Shown one piece after another: positions 38,401-40,486 of a DNA stretch of 64,000 bases. Under the pieces are notes generated by a model. The model saw only the letters and a program-made list of their open reading frames with translations, did not search any database and was not told the DNA's origin. The position numbers and the translations under genes were made by a program. This stretch comes from Nocardia wallacei (GTDB lineage Bacteria > Actinomycetota > Actinomycetes > Mycobacteriales > Mycobacteriaceae), in NCBI RefSeq assembly GCF_014466955.1, contig NZ_AP023396.1, positions 1,922,001-1,986,000 of the forward strand, in the 5' to 3' direction. Positions within the stretch are counted from its first letter, which is position 1. Each line of letters begins with the position of its first letter.

Positions 38401-39785
38401 TCCGTGCCGCATACATCGACCGGCTCGCCTGGTCCCTGGCCGATACCCAGGCGCCCGTCGCCGAGGACACCGGGCGGGTGTACGGCGAGCCCGAACCGAT
38501 CGTGCTGTGGCGTGACAACACCGGTGTGCGAGGCCCGCTGATCGGTTCCCGGGACGACTCGCCGGGGAATGCGCGGTCGGTCTCGACGCCATGGTCGGCG
38601 AAACAGGCGGGGAGTATGGACGGTTCCCCGGTGGGGCAGCCTGAGATCATTCTGTCCGTCGGTAGAGTCCGCCACGATCCCCGCACCCGCACAGCCTCCG
38701 TCGATGGCAGATCGGTCACGCTGCGTCCGACCGAGTCCAGGCTGCTGCATTACCTGATGTGGCAATCCGGCCGGGTCGTTTCCAGGGCGGAGATAGAACG
38801 CGCACTGTGGGACAAGGCGCCCGTGCACGACAACGCGGTCGACGGCTACATATTCGCCCTTCGACGCCAGTTGGGCGCACCGGACCTGATAGCCGCGGTG
38901 TCTTCCGCCGGATACCGCTTCGACGGTGGCGCACGATTCGCGGTCGAGCCATTGGGCGTGCGGGAGCGCACGATCGTTGTCGGCCGGATCCGATTGTCCC
39001 CGGCCGCGCACACGGTAGCGGTCGACGGCGAGGACATTCAGTTGCGGCCACGTGAATTCCATCTACTGCGGCTGCTGTTGCAGCACGCCGGATTCGTCGT
39101 ATCCCACAGCGATATCGAGGAATCAGCGTGGCAGGACACGGTTTCTGCGGTCGCCATCCGCACCTCCGTCACGAGGTTGCGAGACAAACTCGGTGACCGA
39201 GGGTGTATCACGGCTCTCGACAACATCGGGTGGCGTTTCGACGGCCTGCCGGGCGACCGGGCTCTCGTGGACGAGATCGTCGCGAACGATTCCCGAACCA
39301 TCGAGCTCGGTGGAATTAGACAGTCACCTGTCGCGCGCCGGGTCTGGCGCCAGGGCGTCGAGGTATTCCTGACAGCCAAAGAGTTCGGAATTCTGTATTG
39401 CCTGCTGCAGAAGGCCGGCCAGGTCGTGCGCAGAGACAAGATAGAGCTGGCGGTGTGGGGCGACCGCTCATCGAACCCGAAGCGCTTCACCACGCAGGTG
39501 TGGAGCCTGCGAACCAAGCTCGGTGACACTGGCGGCCGCCTGATCGAAACCATCAGTCCAGGTCTGCGTTTCAACCCGGATGCCGACTCCCTGCCGGACG
39601 ACCGACGGCCGGAGCGCGATCCCGTCCCCGATCAGGCACCGCGGCGCACGCCATGGGCCGAGCGCGACGGGGCCGCTCCGCAGGTCACGGTGACGGACTC
39701 TCCGCCCCCCGGCGAAGCGTCTGCTGCCGATTCGCGCCCCGCGCGTATTCGGCCGGAGAATTTCCGATCCCTTCGCGGAAGGTAA
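14499..39785 (+). CDS. Giant 8428-residue multidomain polymorphic-toxin-like protein
   Basis: An unbroken reading frame with coding-like bias throughout. Order by residue: 1-300 ESX/WXG-like helices and a Gly-rich hydrophobic hairpin; 300-630 disordered with 16-residue repeats; ~640-1360 SecA-like ATPase (GTGQGKS 747-753, DEAD 852-855, GRG 1200-1202); ~1360-1700 disordered; ~1700-2110 papain-fold, Tox-PL-like domain (C1884, H2028, D2048); ~2150-2925 coiled coil; ~2947-3160 half PfkB fold; ~3177-3490 complete PfkB fold (GGKG 3215-3218, GASD 3432-3435); ~3508-3598 sigma-region-4-like HTH; ~3627-3831 two OmpR-type winged helices. ~3871-6021 and ~6054-8011 are two copies of a GNAT / XRE / long-helical unit. 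~8048-8364 are three OmpR winged helices, followed by a disordered tail. Function as a secreted effector or intercellular toxin is inferred. No ESX machinery is nearby. Confidence 0.9.
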   Translation: MTTPFQLLAELPEPVQVVVFGSEVPAADTGSGGRAAAALEQTAAALARAVERIDAEIAALPDGVGAELHDRISDAARRLSEATAGSGEFCRRLAESTTQFNADTEKEVASMAAFGLMTVYQIMVAGGWHPIRAFQILSEARARHLARWAEFVAMRVGKGAAAAVERAGLLATQVGGFAAFAGGVDAGIQAWQVGAGRRDGMDWESVAVATVAGAGAAAGGALGAGLAMPALPRIQRLLPGTASLLVGGSVIAVAGGLGGAIGGALGGYAMTGQFQLTWNEVGSNVLLGVAEAAAHTRTRLETPGGLAASASDDLPKIPGAEELSSGLRVQPPDPTVSGPVDSRPGGLHGHQNGDHSPRGAGDSGYLAPAADGGDDARALLQEATEPVATSVPAQRRGEAATATGSTAEEPSGVRAGSDAATMGDRAVPVETRPSDAEPTPGSAPTGATTPARGGDGATLSGSSAAVATPDTFGGRVQGGDGAATPDGSGGRARGGGPRGGDGAVAPDGSGGRVRGGEGAVAPDGSGGRVRGGEGAVLPPKVPGWVPRVGAGGGDGATAAGSSGTEGAPNAGSTTGVAEPVSAPQGGSGRPIDGASAHVSPVEGSTTTEGESAREPAAGEANRIDPDQSAADGTSDPVADVRLAAADLADKLADLPVGNPDVKADLTPEQLARFEAAANDAVALHRLRERELAAESWERRRHVMEHGDAVESLLRFLDAIRAGTGLTPRWNQAMAFLLGERGLMRQMGTGQGKSLVGALDSLWQLSRGEPVELASGQSMRIHHVITTTETLANDGLRQFEQLVRSLGYDVARWDPQHPPGEPDRPTVYYMTYDERATAQLHDQPPPGKTATIDEADAVLAHNATVHYLSDGQREEASDVEAAQVNQVRKFLEVVLRSRITNAPRLAERLEELGGRSFTAAERKAARSVTSRSLRTQPDQCLETVAALWERHTGRTFTREETEMARAFLDVKAGRLKLNRDFIVFDGKIQILDEYGKPRSDPKTNTDSRWFGGRHKMLEAMFEVDIYTDGKGLKQVTVEDVAAQYDRLLLMSGTLERTAPEIKQNFPVQGGLAAVPDFAPSKRVAEPDRIFLTEAEKLKDAVRRVEQLRAEGRPVLVICPFNDVAQKFSLMLDKAGVEHESIDGRWFAGHRDNNAAEEHLLEVKDGAGANHMLLDKDGNPVLDKRGNPVRLGAVTVGTGMLGRGFDVSITDDVDALGGLHAHMLGRSPTNPDEDHQWSSRPGRNGRNGSFCFNVAAGDDLYAKTHHHGAQIAVVHYRAAATAHAEAVAEQHATRTAATRDVPRSAPAEDAAAAKVAAAAADLAAAERELRSVTPWVQDEAAERAYLERVMRRVSQGHAAPVADNAAEERRADRLVEVSASETVAPATQPADPTQSHADGAIDRHQPRLSPGRDPEPNRDDSRRDAGPGSDARSTDALHAPSDSRLEPPNVAGASGDRIAAQATAGGRALVAEGGGESAPATGFEPEYAVREHDSGAPPIAPETTPAHEGIETGEAQPTRATAPMDNAVDSDRSVVPAQAGDLSDEGGRTPDIAQPDWIDRMIADGRTADPAASSGETPSIIDRLADHADRGRRAPSRRTTPKRGDTATPVVPTGSADDRQSGRDDAESAVPQSISTRRRSSGPRLSNGPDGSAPTAADDRTAVSVPGAPATTTDASAPSPGTRRRSSGHRLARVAGWLGIAAQAVAALEAELGDNDEERAKGELNDLLVSAGLTPAAVAALNDHLDNAPPVSLVEDTLLSDERALELLTQRRDALLAALTNNENHSDDKGGSGDRDDFEGAEGIRTVGRAHARARGELAKALGIDSTEVTAETARTELSAALARRASSGTTRPETGALVAAASEYLATTALREVVIAMHRRTPHGCVNNGVTVRRVLYGADNPALTDWMPDYTPLAGHDNSTVELASGGGSFRNFGNLDEVADSLVDRPGGSAWVVTYRAAVDAAPSHADRLYARRMLDHHHAARRLGAAEHRSRAERVRDATRIADLISTLSGLPRVADQNAAPWIQGHLVTVYNNSTDRDRPNLVVLDIAAGPRRLVTTPENLESRTALLDTAIDFVTWKATKQTQLDQLNEPDRYVPALEFDGEGRALKCAPEYQVQYALAGQRSADDIPEPSGHQDPPDTSRPVSPAADSGVYPGRHLARIHAEARAGLAQHGAEADDVTLRQRVERIDALGTALEDARTQRRQAESNLNARIAECRDLTGSGAQPGSDELKGVLALRDRVRTALAERFRREELAADREDPGLGTLLQRLRELEAVILATELFEYHDQWFNSLVERAHGLEENARHVNQPTGSPERNDTARRLLDYRLGFVAREIDDHDNAGLGTALHSFRDAAEIESVRLQKLLSGFALRWGFDQKELLRKGSPTEVEWTENLDAACRAMARKLDIPVESFSNLEKIRTRLEMLARRLDKYGLRPELQGPYHRLYAVYSVMETVDAIHRMDQRVNRIEAFEAALRDVHSWRRQARARNEPTGEIAAMHRRLAATAHRLEEIAQGYQEWTNVRERSEANNRYFQALAESHGLDFRRLRPGSLEYEKLDHKLRWASDWVRSKLSPLTDRQFERLVRDDARLPQEEDGTPAVSYAGRDELEKVWQPAQDLAELQALADAAAFVEGNRAAAEELDRRLAGVAREFACAESSFGDSRDPARLLNVGPELVVLREQAAEARAAARRDFARPGAAVHDQSVWTIRPGSGPRARLETERRNLAEWIARKWASDPAAVTVERAEQRIAELEDAPEAADEIGVLEEFRNIASSLDNARRFHRYDSWVRAIDVLDEAIDDARLLEAETRLRLADLRTRAARAGTAEDRRRAQRDLGRAAAEHRELASWSTDLADEVRALGERAAALRNLTTESESSNSELDEMLAAVASRIAVRKARAAAGLGVSIPGTDVPGSTPDDAAGDGSAPIGQRSDEGGPGERAPEAARIVVVGSPAFHCTIETNELPGPGAAARVRAMRVIPGGAALWQGVALARSGAEVSVIGAVGDDGFGQGAQAVLEHESGSGAVRIAQGEPSAGVVRIVRPDGAESVLRYAPPALDVTVEDVERNLATLRAADAVLIAPEVSDDVVRAIDAAVETSERAVVINRLPSQEGSDLPDSAETAALLSALLPGRAADDAVADAADPPRPLGFLSEIPDRAADRAAAETSPPADHWTTSGPRVVVLGSAVADLIIGYDRFPGAGESADAGSVRMNPGGKGLSLATQSARLGAEVQLVTAIGRDVPGAQVEEVLAREDIGSRWTRIEEQAPTETVVCLLDTAAGDASFLEHTSPGVKLTAADVERTAELIGSADVAVITYEVPDDVIAEICEVARRDGTKIVLQPAPAPERFSVDTVRMADVLVPNEIEARTLLAAVDPDSATIPAERLAARLSREFAVRTVVVTLGAAGCAVCHDGNTRLYPADPVDSVVETIGASDSFTATLAVRLECGDSIDSAVRTALSAAAHTIARPGGYASMPYHHDLGLRRAVGDGTSAENSDATAEDSAFERTRDEIWSAHGHYVGAAIGRVLRTMTRAEWERGLARLGSMKSEYLAARFERGWSDERTAAELGQPVEYVQALERFAVRELAGYVRRERAVSGAGATTVDAGEDDSDAEPVADIPRRTPSAGGMIFNAGRVWLDPATRRVWVDRSETDFDENELDEISLSDNEFALLDILTLHQGRVVGTSVIEQAVWGEPLVDDNALRVLVHRLRGKLDVEGAIVPVSGAGYRFDSGMRTAWDAIRRGRVELWPESRQVWVDQTEVRVTGKLLELLEYFMRRAGDTVSLEELRQDIWRNTIEPESVSGYVSTLRGRLGDPGFIVRVAGGWRFGGNASRPGAGNGPLIGTRSDDADGGDRSGADTAGPRGSASGPEEGISFRYVTGRDLAELRDSVVELNETSWDGDATRLGLDWWTDPRAVPGAVVAEVGGPGGQLVGFCLAQQNQDLSGSLHLDTRTSGERGENPDVLDPRFAESNVHITTMLVDRSMRGRRIADAMLYTLLLHRRESSFSLYVRPENETAVKVYERVAGTDHGPIGLRLGTDNNDLLYRAPKDTLELLRRRRQLEQWGYRSAGAAVVWEQRAETAEEPEPEIAAIPQDWDPWAGAEPDVVALRRSAGMLPGNISFRYVQGQELVDLAGSVERLNGSSGDGDPTGSGVEWWGDPAVAPGAIVAELDGPGGQLVGFCIGRRQQDLSDSMHLDARVPPGGTRNMIPLEPRFDEPNVHIESMLVDRSVRGFRIADAMMYAFLRNRTETSFSLHVLPENAAAIRASERVGGPSFRPLGFRHGDNAVLYQGESSNAQLDYVRQRLEEWGYTGDDRNLLLEGQEPTPSAPPEEVERRRSLDVLPGDVAFRYVTGAELADLADAMVELNATGWDGNADRLRLDQWADPDRQWGAIVAEVGGPGGRLVGFCLAQQRRDFSGSTYLDARREVPSGQDMRLLDPRIEEPNVHIESMLVDRSLRGFRMADAMVYTLLRHRPESSFSTHVLPENETAIRAFERVGGPDFSPLGLRLGRSVGAQDVLYQGPKSDEQLRAVQRQLEEWGFTGDGPELVLRRVTQGQRREAIARLHPHAHSSAAMWARNVRQLLGMSPGRMDYLINAPDGTWREAESGADLTIGQVRALLRRVPGAGAWYPALAEGFFPDLGSAPSRAGSRVRSIRERVNVRPEQLAVRLGVSVTTLDEWEATASWPESRHELSWYLQGLASLLPAAAVSQAGAGIGLCLGALRAHVGLDSRVLAERAEVEPADVPLIEAGFIEPLDSVVEAYLRALLPATPCYPEGYRNELGRYLKYLRQGSGRTLVEAANAVGGGMTTAGLEDYESGRAVPSVRTVGIYLDEYSDGSVSIDECVEAFPELGTSAARRTAERERAAARAEDANSQLPEPAAKPTVASMVAPDAGSPGGVRLHGTAGLSDADDLVQAIVASADVFAATNRSAGRILRRFPDWEEVTSDVDRASGVRSFAFRVFERGPDRTVAASETEPRTAMGRWWRTVAARRRPKVTEVVVRLAEPTSAEEWVGVAEVSTRRDPTLWRAARLPEASPDPVKARRLIGAGVPVAADALRCLDVSTVVADYGPAAESAKAAVRTAEGTRMVAVDDETTCRSVTVMFTDRTTARFDVDVDRFSRRLVVRSSDGRLVRHEPIRAPRAAPPLELAHAVAMALTLALGHVVTVHRTHEKVTADDPRYERDRTGRLRATRAARSDAVAVLAADRLLSMEPRTRRQRRYLFELRRGYLRRLEFARGSRAEQREHLAALRAISARLEYPIRRHWGPLKIRKPVLLHPEDAPPLSVHFLLSLIAAGSNVIPAAVSGNAGQVSRYSVGSVTGSLYIAFGRHLTYSDFARRRADTAPRHWIYEVKNNKYFWANVSGASMDVTGRIGASLMLMNFGIPVDTALLAQIFAKRMSHGIFLGMKSRRLKPMYRAPVDLAEQTLAAAARHEIFDEYAELRKESLLLLRLLLRRIDAGSAPNGEEADEFFGLLHDLIGEMREIAERIDRYGLAPATLRTKASPVRSPTRSRILKMNWLPEAGSASIGLGAATLAGNPWVGLVLGAAPVFSAFIESTLNDLSERLRAAERATRVQRNNAYHEKQWDNALREVVFALARLLDVEPDLPQPRPDAKQKQAGLYPHLHSGVILGGAVAPLTVPGFWVPGMGQSLTVALLLARFFSPVANKLRDWVEEILDDRISRRTDKADAAIALEDAPVDVREIKPRLSGFVARAEKLVQRADDTFVAENFPDAAGVVSPRAVFRELMKTAEDEKNSWVAVERFRKLVAEKKTPELFDAFLSEISAGIEDIEPEKRAGKAASDFLYWHEGRVAAIGKLEMVFRYMSEHLPPELQLEALFSEAERSPLHPEYVEFAELFAKLPFVGATPDAKEIVDHTGRLGAVALLAAVRSGEYTADQVNAGAPQLDKAVLGRLLTTGAELIERDIRRLAHDWNLDALLFDIPSSRGTLDTKSEPRQDQQRARNLLRIALGEPRFRAQYVDRLTRWLADTTQPIAEDLGRGVADPEPIALWRGTAKLRGPLIGTRSDDDAEAPKTPLPEPGGRHSGTVPARRSLDELPGDVVFRYVTGAELVGLADSLVDLERDNWDGPARLGTQEWSDPEGEWGAVVAESVEPDGSRLVGFCLGQRRQDLGVVHSSSRRSRTGSSLPFDARFEEPNVHITAMVVDQSMRRFGMADAMLNEFLLNRTETSLFSVYVRPEDKPALKVVERVGVTDFGQLGRQDPNRDSPYTFWLYQGTRSVDELLERRRQLEERGFGLADGNLVLRKPVRTEPEPTATGPRRSLDELPDDVVLRYVTGPELTGMALSLVGLNRDSWDGDPARLHLDELADPVGRWGAVVAELGGPGGRLVGFCAGQRKQEFNGFSDARTARAPGSYPNAVATRPEPNVHITTMLVDQGLRGFGIAEAMLSTFLLHRTEPRFSMQADPEEDKAAIDVAERVGGLNFRPVGLAFEGDGVLYEGPRSTTGLLGRRRRLEQRGFSGAGGDLVLRRGVSTAEQSGATASHSHPQASGSVANWARRVRGSRTFERMDAVIAAPEGTWEEAEGGAVLTITQVRALLRRIPGARQWYSALAAHFFPGLAVASPRVGSMLRSLRERARVGAEQLAVRLGLSVAELDGWETGWETRTGHKTQQQVMLSPENVTWYLRGLASLLPLSAVSQARMGVAARGGDGGGVGVCLAALRVDAGLEPRFVAEKSGLAPEVMQRIETGMMEPAAEEIQAYLRALAPGIPCYPEGYRSVGEYLRHLRQGATDSLVDAASAAKTTSTMLNDCEWGRVVPSVETVGFYLDRYADGTVSIDECTEAFPELEAAAARRAADLAGLGPEPAWGVHHTVTKGPAASLVTDPVAPDVVRLHDTAGLSDADDLVRAVVAGADVFAELDQRVAPILRRFPDWEEVTSDRDREDGVRSFAFRVFVRRPDRLVDDKPDSPVEGEPDATVGYEPDPTVVGRRQPKFTEVVVRLAKPAARGDWVGAVADVSTRRDPALWKLSRLPEAAPNPEKAQRLIGAGVGVAADALRLLDVTTVAAEYGAVDHGATVLVRTADGVREIPVGDDNTCRRVTLTFRDGNKAQFDVRVDPIHRRLVVSSPNGGLVRTEQIRASGAASTLELGHAVTVALTQALAQAVHQHRGYGKVRPQDPRYVREGGTLVATRAARVDAVLLLALDELLALKPRTDRQWRYLFDLRREVLRRLEFARGPRSLQQERRAALLALSARLEAPIRQHWGPLRIRKPRVLHPEAAPPFALHYGLSLIAAGSNGFTYFLADDPSYKLRGATGTLTGSIYLAGSRYGVYVEYVRSRRADNAPRHFIYQVDGRKYFYHHFVGKLLDGAARVGGSLVLAGVGGAPIAPALLGGLFARKAAEGFFGGLRSASLKPLYSAPEDLVDQTMAVAVRGEVFNEYIRLREDSLRLARQLRKYLAEQKAPDKSKLIELVGRLERLYTEMRELADLIERYGLAPAALRTKAAPVNSPSPNVMLATGAVAPVGSAGAGALVTWALGDPWLGLLGTVGVYWHIVSSRVTGITDRFTAAERAVRTQRNLAYEEKQWDDAVREPLTRIAELLDRGLTLPDPLPDAKRKWVGPAPYTLKGLGQAIAESPFTVVGSFLLGPGAALAYIFERFLSPITNGLRSFAEEIFDQVTAIRNKEIEGKKALEEGPDRLSEIVGGISEITVGAYRLRRSTGETFDPANYPDFAGAVSPAAVFEELMKKGQSKKNSSNALERFKQLVAEKDTPELFDSFIASITTGFDDLEPQERASKAAAAFLEWHETRVAAIGKLEMVDRYIAEYLPPELRVTGLFPEGRRTPLNPQYYEYARAVAELPIVAETPKSHKILDYTGLLVSTVVLAAARNGVYLADPDHPEARRLDTVTLGYLLTAGAKLMERDFLRLVHEPRPDELLTDARPLRAGESVDTRQGVGVVAEGAVGAAAYSLRLDAVEKRLDETKETSQAQLDAARSLLRGALRNPQFRAAYIDRLAWSLADTQAPVAEDTGRVYGEPEPIVLWRDNTGVRGPLIGSRDDSPGNARSVSTPWSAKQAGSMDGSPVGQPEIILSVGRVRHDPRTRTASVDGRSVTLRPTESRLLHYLMWQSGRVVSRAEIERALWDKAPVHDNAVDGYIFALRRQLGAPDLIAAVSSAGYRFDGGARFAVEPLGVRERTIVVGRIRLSPAAHTVAVDGEDIQLRPREFHLLRLLLQHAGFVVSHSDIEESAWQDTVSAVAIRTSVTRLRDKLGDRGCITALDNIGWRFDGLPGDRALVDEIVANDSRTIELGGIRQSPVARRVWRQGVEVFLTAKEFGILYCLLQKAGQVVRRDKIELAVWGDRSSNPKRFTTQVWSLRTKLGDTGGRLIETISPGLRFNPDADSLPDDRRPERDPVPDQAPRRTPWAERDGAAPQVTVTDSPPPGEASAADSRPARIRPENFRSLRGR
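15930..16106 (+). repeat. Degenerate 48-base coding repeats (GGEGAVAPDGSGGRVR)
   Basis: In-frame tandem repeats in the giant gene encode GGDGAATPDGSGGRAR, GGDGAVAPDGSGGRVR, GGEGAVAPDGSGGRVR and a final GGEGAV. The second and third units are nearly identical at the DNA level. The encoded segment is a flexible linker before the SecA-like domain, and repeat number is likely to vary between strains. Confidence 0.85.
16430..18560 (+). other. SecA-like DEAD ATPase region of the giant protein
   Basis: Residues ~645-1354 contain the SecA motif set in order: RWNQAMAFLLGE, MGTGQGKSLVGAL (Walker A 747-753), YYMTYDE, IDEADAVL (Walker B, DEAD 852-855), LLLMSGTLE, VLVICPFNDVAQKFS, GTGMLGRGFDV (1200-1202), GGLHAHMLGR and SRPGRNGRNGSFCF. 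The last corresponds to the QxxGRxGRQGxxGxxxF motif of helicase-type translocases. The preprotein-crosslinking and C-terminal zinc regions of true SecA are not evident, so this is an ATPase module within an effector, not the housekeeping translocase. Confidence 0.85.
19600..20830 (+). other. Papain-fold (Tox-PL-like) domain of the giant protein
   Basis: Residues ~1700-2110. The order and setting of candidate catalytic residues fit the papain-like / glutamine-deamidase toxin fold: C1884 in HGCVNNGVTVRRVL, H2028 in IQGHLVTVYNNS and D2048 in LVVLDIAAGP. The H-to-D spacing of 20 residues is as in Tox-PL domains. Identification is by motif only. Amidase, deamidase or peptidase activity cannot be distinguished. 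Confidence 0.6.
23338..24970 (+). other. Tandem PfkB (ribokinase-like) domains of the giant protein
   Basis: The first copy (residues ~2947-3160, beginning IVVVGSPAFHCTIETNELPG) covers only the N-terminal half of the fold and lacks the ATP-site motif. The second (~3177-3490) is complete: VVVLGSAVADLIIGYDRFPG, NPGGKGLSLATQSARLGA, VLVPNEIEARTLL and ETIGASDSFTATLAVRL, with D3435 in the catalytic-base position. The canonical GAGD is GASD here. A sugar or nucleoside kinase inside a toxin-like protein is unusual; the substrate is unknown. Confidence 0.8.
25378..25990 (+). other. Two OmpR/PhoB-type winged-helix domains in the giant protein
   Basis: Residues ~3627-3733 (SLSDNEFALLDILTLHQGRV, VIEQAVWG, ALRVLVHRLRGKL, GAGYRFDSG) and ~3733-3831 (ELLEYFMRRAGDTVSLEELR, VSGYVSTLRGRLGD, AGGWRFGG) have the transactivation-loop and recognition-helix pattern of response-regulator output domains. 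There is no receiver domain in front of them. Confidence 0.8.
26016..26045 (+). repeat. Module-junction motif GPLIGTRSDD, copy 1
   Basis: Encodes GPLIGTRSDD at residues 3840-3849, immediately before the first GNAT-like repeat. The same peptide recurs at 32562 and 38532, and a weaker form (APIGQRSDE, residues 2927-2935) precedes the PfkB modules. Confidence 0.85.
26110..32561 (+). repeat. Large duplicated unit A: three GNAT-like repeats, three XRE-like HTHs, long helical domain
   Basis: Residues ~3871-6021. GNAT-like repeats start near 26110, 26843 and 27510; each has an FRYVTG opening, GGQLVGFCL strand, MLVDRSMRGRRIADAM (acetyl-CoA-loop-like) and a VRPENETAVKVYERV helix. XRE-like HTHs follow at 28166-29060 (RPEQLAVRLGVSVTTLDEWE is the clearest). 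Then comes a ~1130-residue domain beginning GTAGLSDADDLVQAIVASAD, with hydrophobic helices near residues 5288, 5371, 5528 and 5631 that could insert in membranes. Unit B has the same order with one GNAT repeat fewer. Confidence 0.85.
32562..32591 (+). repeat. Module-junction motif GPLIGTRSDD, copy 2
   Basis: Encodes residues 6022-6031, identical to copy 1 at the protein level. It ends unit A just before the GNAT-like repeats of unit B. Confidence 0.85.
32660..38531 (+). repeat. Large duplicated unit B: two GNAT-like repeats, three XRE-like HTHs, long helical domain
   Basis: Residues ~6054-8011. GNAT-like repeats start near 32660 and 33340, with opening LPGDVVFRYVTGAEL; XRE-like HTHs lie at 34010-34930 (GAEQLAVRLGLSVAELDGWE). 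The long domain opens with DTAGLSDADDLVRAVVAGAD. Landmarks shared with unit A include RRFPDWEEVTSD, GVRSFAFRVF, HWGPL(R/K)IRKP, GLAPA(T/A)LRTKA and ALFD/ELFDSFI segments. The similarity is clear but well below identity, so the duplication is old. Confidence 0.85.
38532..38561 (+). repeat. Module-junction motif, copy 3 (GPLIGSRDDS)
   Basis: Encodes residues 8012-8021, a slightly diverged copy that closes unit B before the C-terminal winged-helix trio. Confidence 0.8.
38640..39590 (+). other. Three C-terminal OmpR/PhoB-type winged helices of the giant protein
   Basis: Three consecutive ~95-residue domains share the pattern G.(I/V)R..P....V..(G/D), R(P/A)(T/R/K)E(S/F)..L(H/L/Y).L(M/L)...G.VV, and a final G(Y/W/L)RF. 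Examples are RLLHYLMWQSGRVVSRAEIE, HLLRLLLQHAGFVVSHSDIE and GILYCLLQKAGQVVRRDKIE. With the pair at 25378-25990 this gives five such domains in one polypeptide. Confidence 0.85.
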
Positions 39786-39908
39786 CCACCACGGACCGGT
39801 ATTCGCCGGAATATCAGAACGCGATCGAGCAGGCGTCGAAGTATCGCGAAATGATTCGGCGGCGAGTGATACTACCGTCGGGCCACCGATGCCGGGGTGG
39901 CCACTGGA

Positions 39909-40100
39909 ATGGGAGATCCATACGCGGACGATTTGCGTGAGCGGATGCGGCAGGCTTGCGAGTTTCGTGACTGGATGGCGGATGTGGCGAATGCTGAACT
40001 GGACCGCCTATTCTCTTTGGGGAGAATGCTGACACCGGGTGACTATCTCGAGACGTTCCAGCGCTTGCAAGAGTCCCGTAGCCGGGCCCCCTCTCGCTGA
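39909..40100 (+). CDS. Small hypothetical protein downstream of the giant gene
   Basis: A 63-residue acidic helical protein starting MGDPYADDLRERMRQACEFR and ending in a basic tail. ATG 39909 was chosen; GTG 39897 would add four residues. In the preceding 110 bases another frame encodes YSPEYQNAIEQASKYREMIR without a usable start. This resembles the start of the 63-residue protein (QACEFRDWM) and may be a truncated duplicate. The next gene follows after 5 bases. The protein is not recognised; a small immunity or chaperone partner is possible from position only. Confidence 0.55.
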   Translation: MGDPYADDLRERMRQACEFRDWMADVANAELDRLFSLGRMLTPGDYLETFQRLQESRSRAPSR

Positions 40101-40105
40101 CCGGT

Positions 40106-40486
40106 GTGAAACGCTCGGTCATGCGAGAACTGGTCGACGATTCATCGCCAACCGGTTATCGATTCTTCGAGATGTCCCTTTTCCGCGATGGGCCGGCGTG
40201 GTGGGATAACAACAAGGGGAGATGGGTAGGTGGCCACCCGACACCTTTGTCACGGGTCTGGGGTGAGGCGCGCCGGAGAGGTCTGCAGCTGTTTGTGGGC
40301 GACCATGAGACCGACGGTGTGCTCGACCTCATGGTCCGGTTGACGGATGGGTCGGAGTTGCCAGGGTTCCGCGTCGCGAGGGGAGCGACCGCCCAACAGA
40401 TATGGCATTCGATGTACAAAGCGGCGATCGAGTGCGGAAGGCAGGAAGGCCATGGCGTCGTGTGCGTCGCAGATTGCGGAAAGTAG
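40106..40486 (+). CDS. Hypothetical protein, possible immunity or toxin fragment
   Basis: A 126-residue protein starting at GTG 40106 (VKRSVMRELVDDSSPTGYRF in the codon sense). It has a Trp-rich segment (PAWWDNNKGRWVGG) and a C-terminal part with DGSELPGFRVARGATAQQIW and HGVVCVADCGK. No family is recognised. It sits between the 63-residue gene and a frameshifted toxin-domain chain, which it overlaps in another frame. It may be an intact small gene or the first fragment of that broken chain. Confidence 0.5.
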   Translation: MKRSVMRELVDDSSPTGYRFFEMSLFRDGPAWWDNNKGRWVGGHPTPLSRVWGEARRRGLQLFVGDHETDGVLDLMVRLTDGSELPGFRVARGATAQQIWHSMYKAAIECGRQEGHGVVCVADCGK

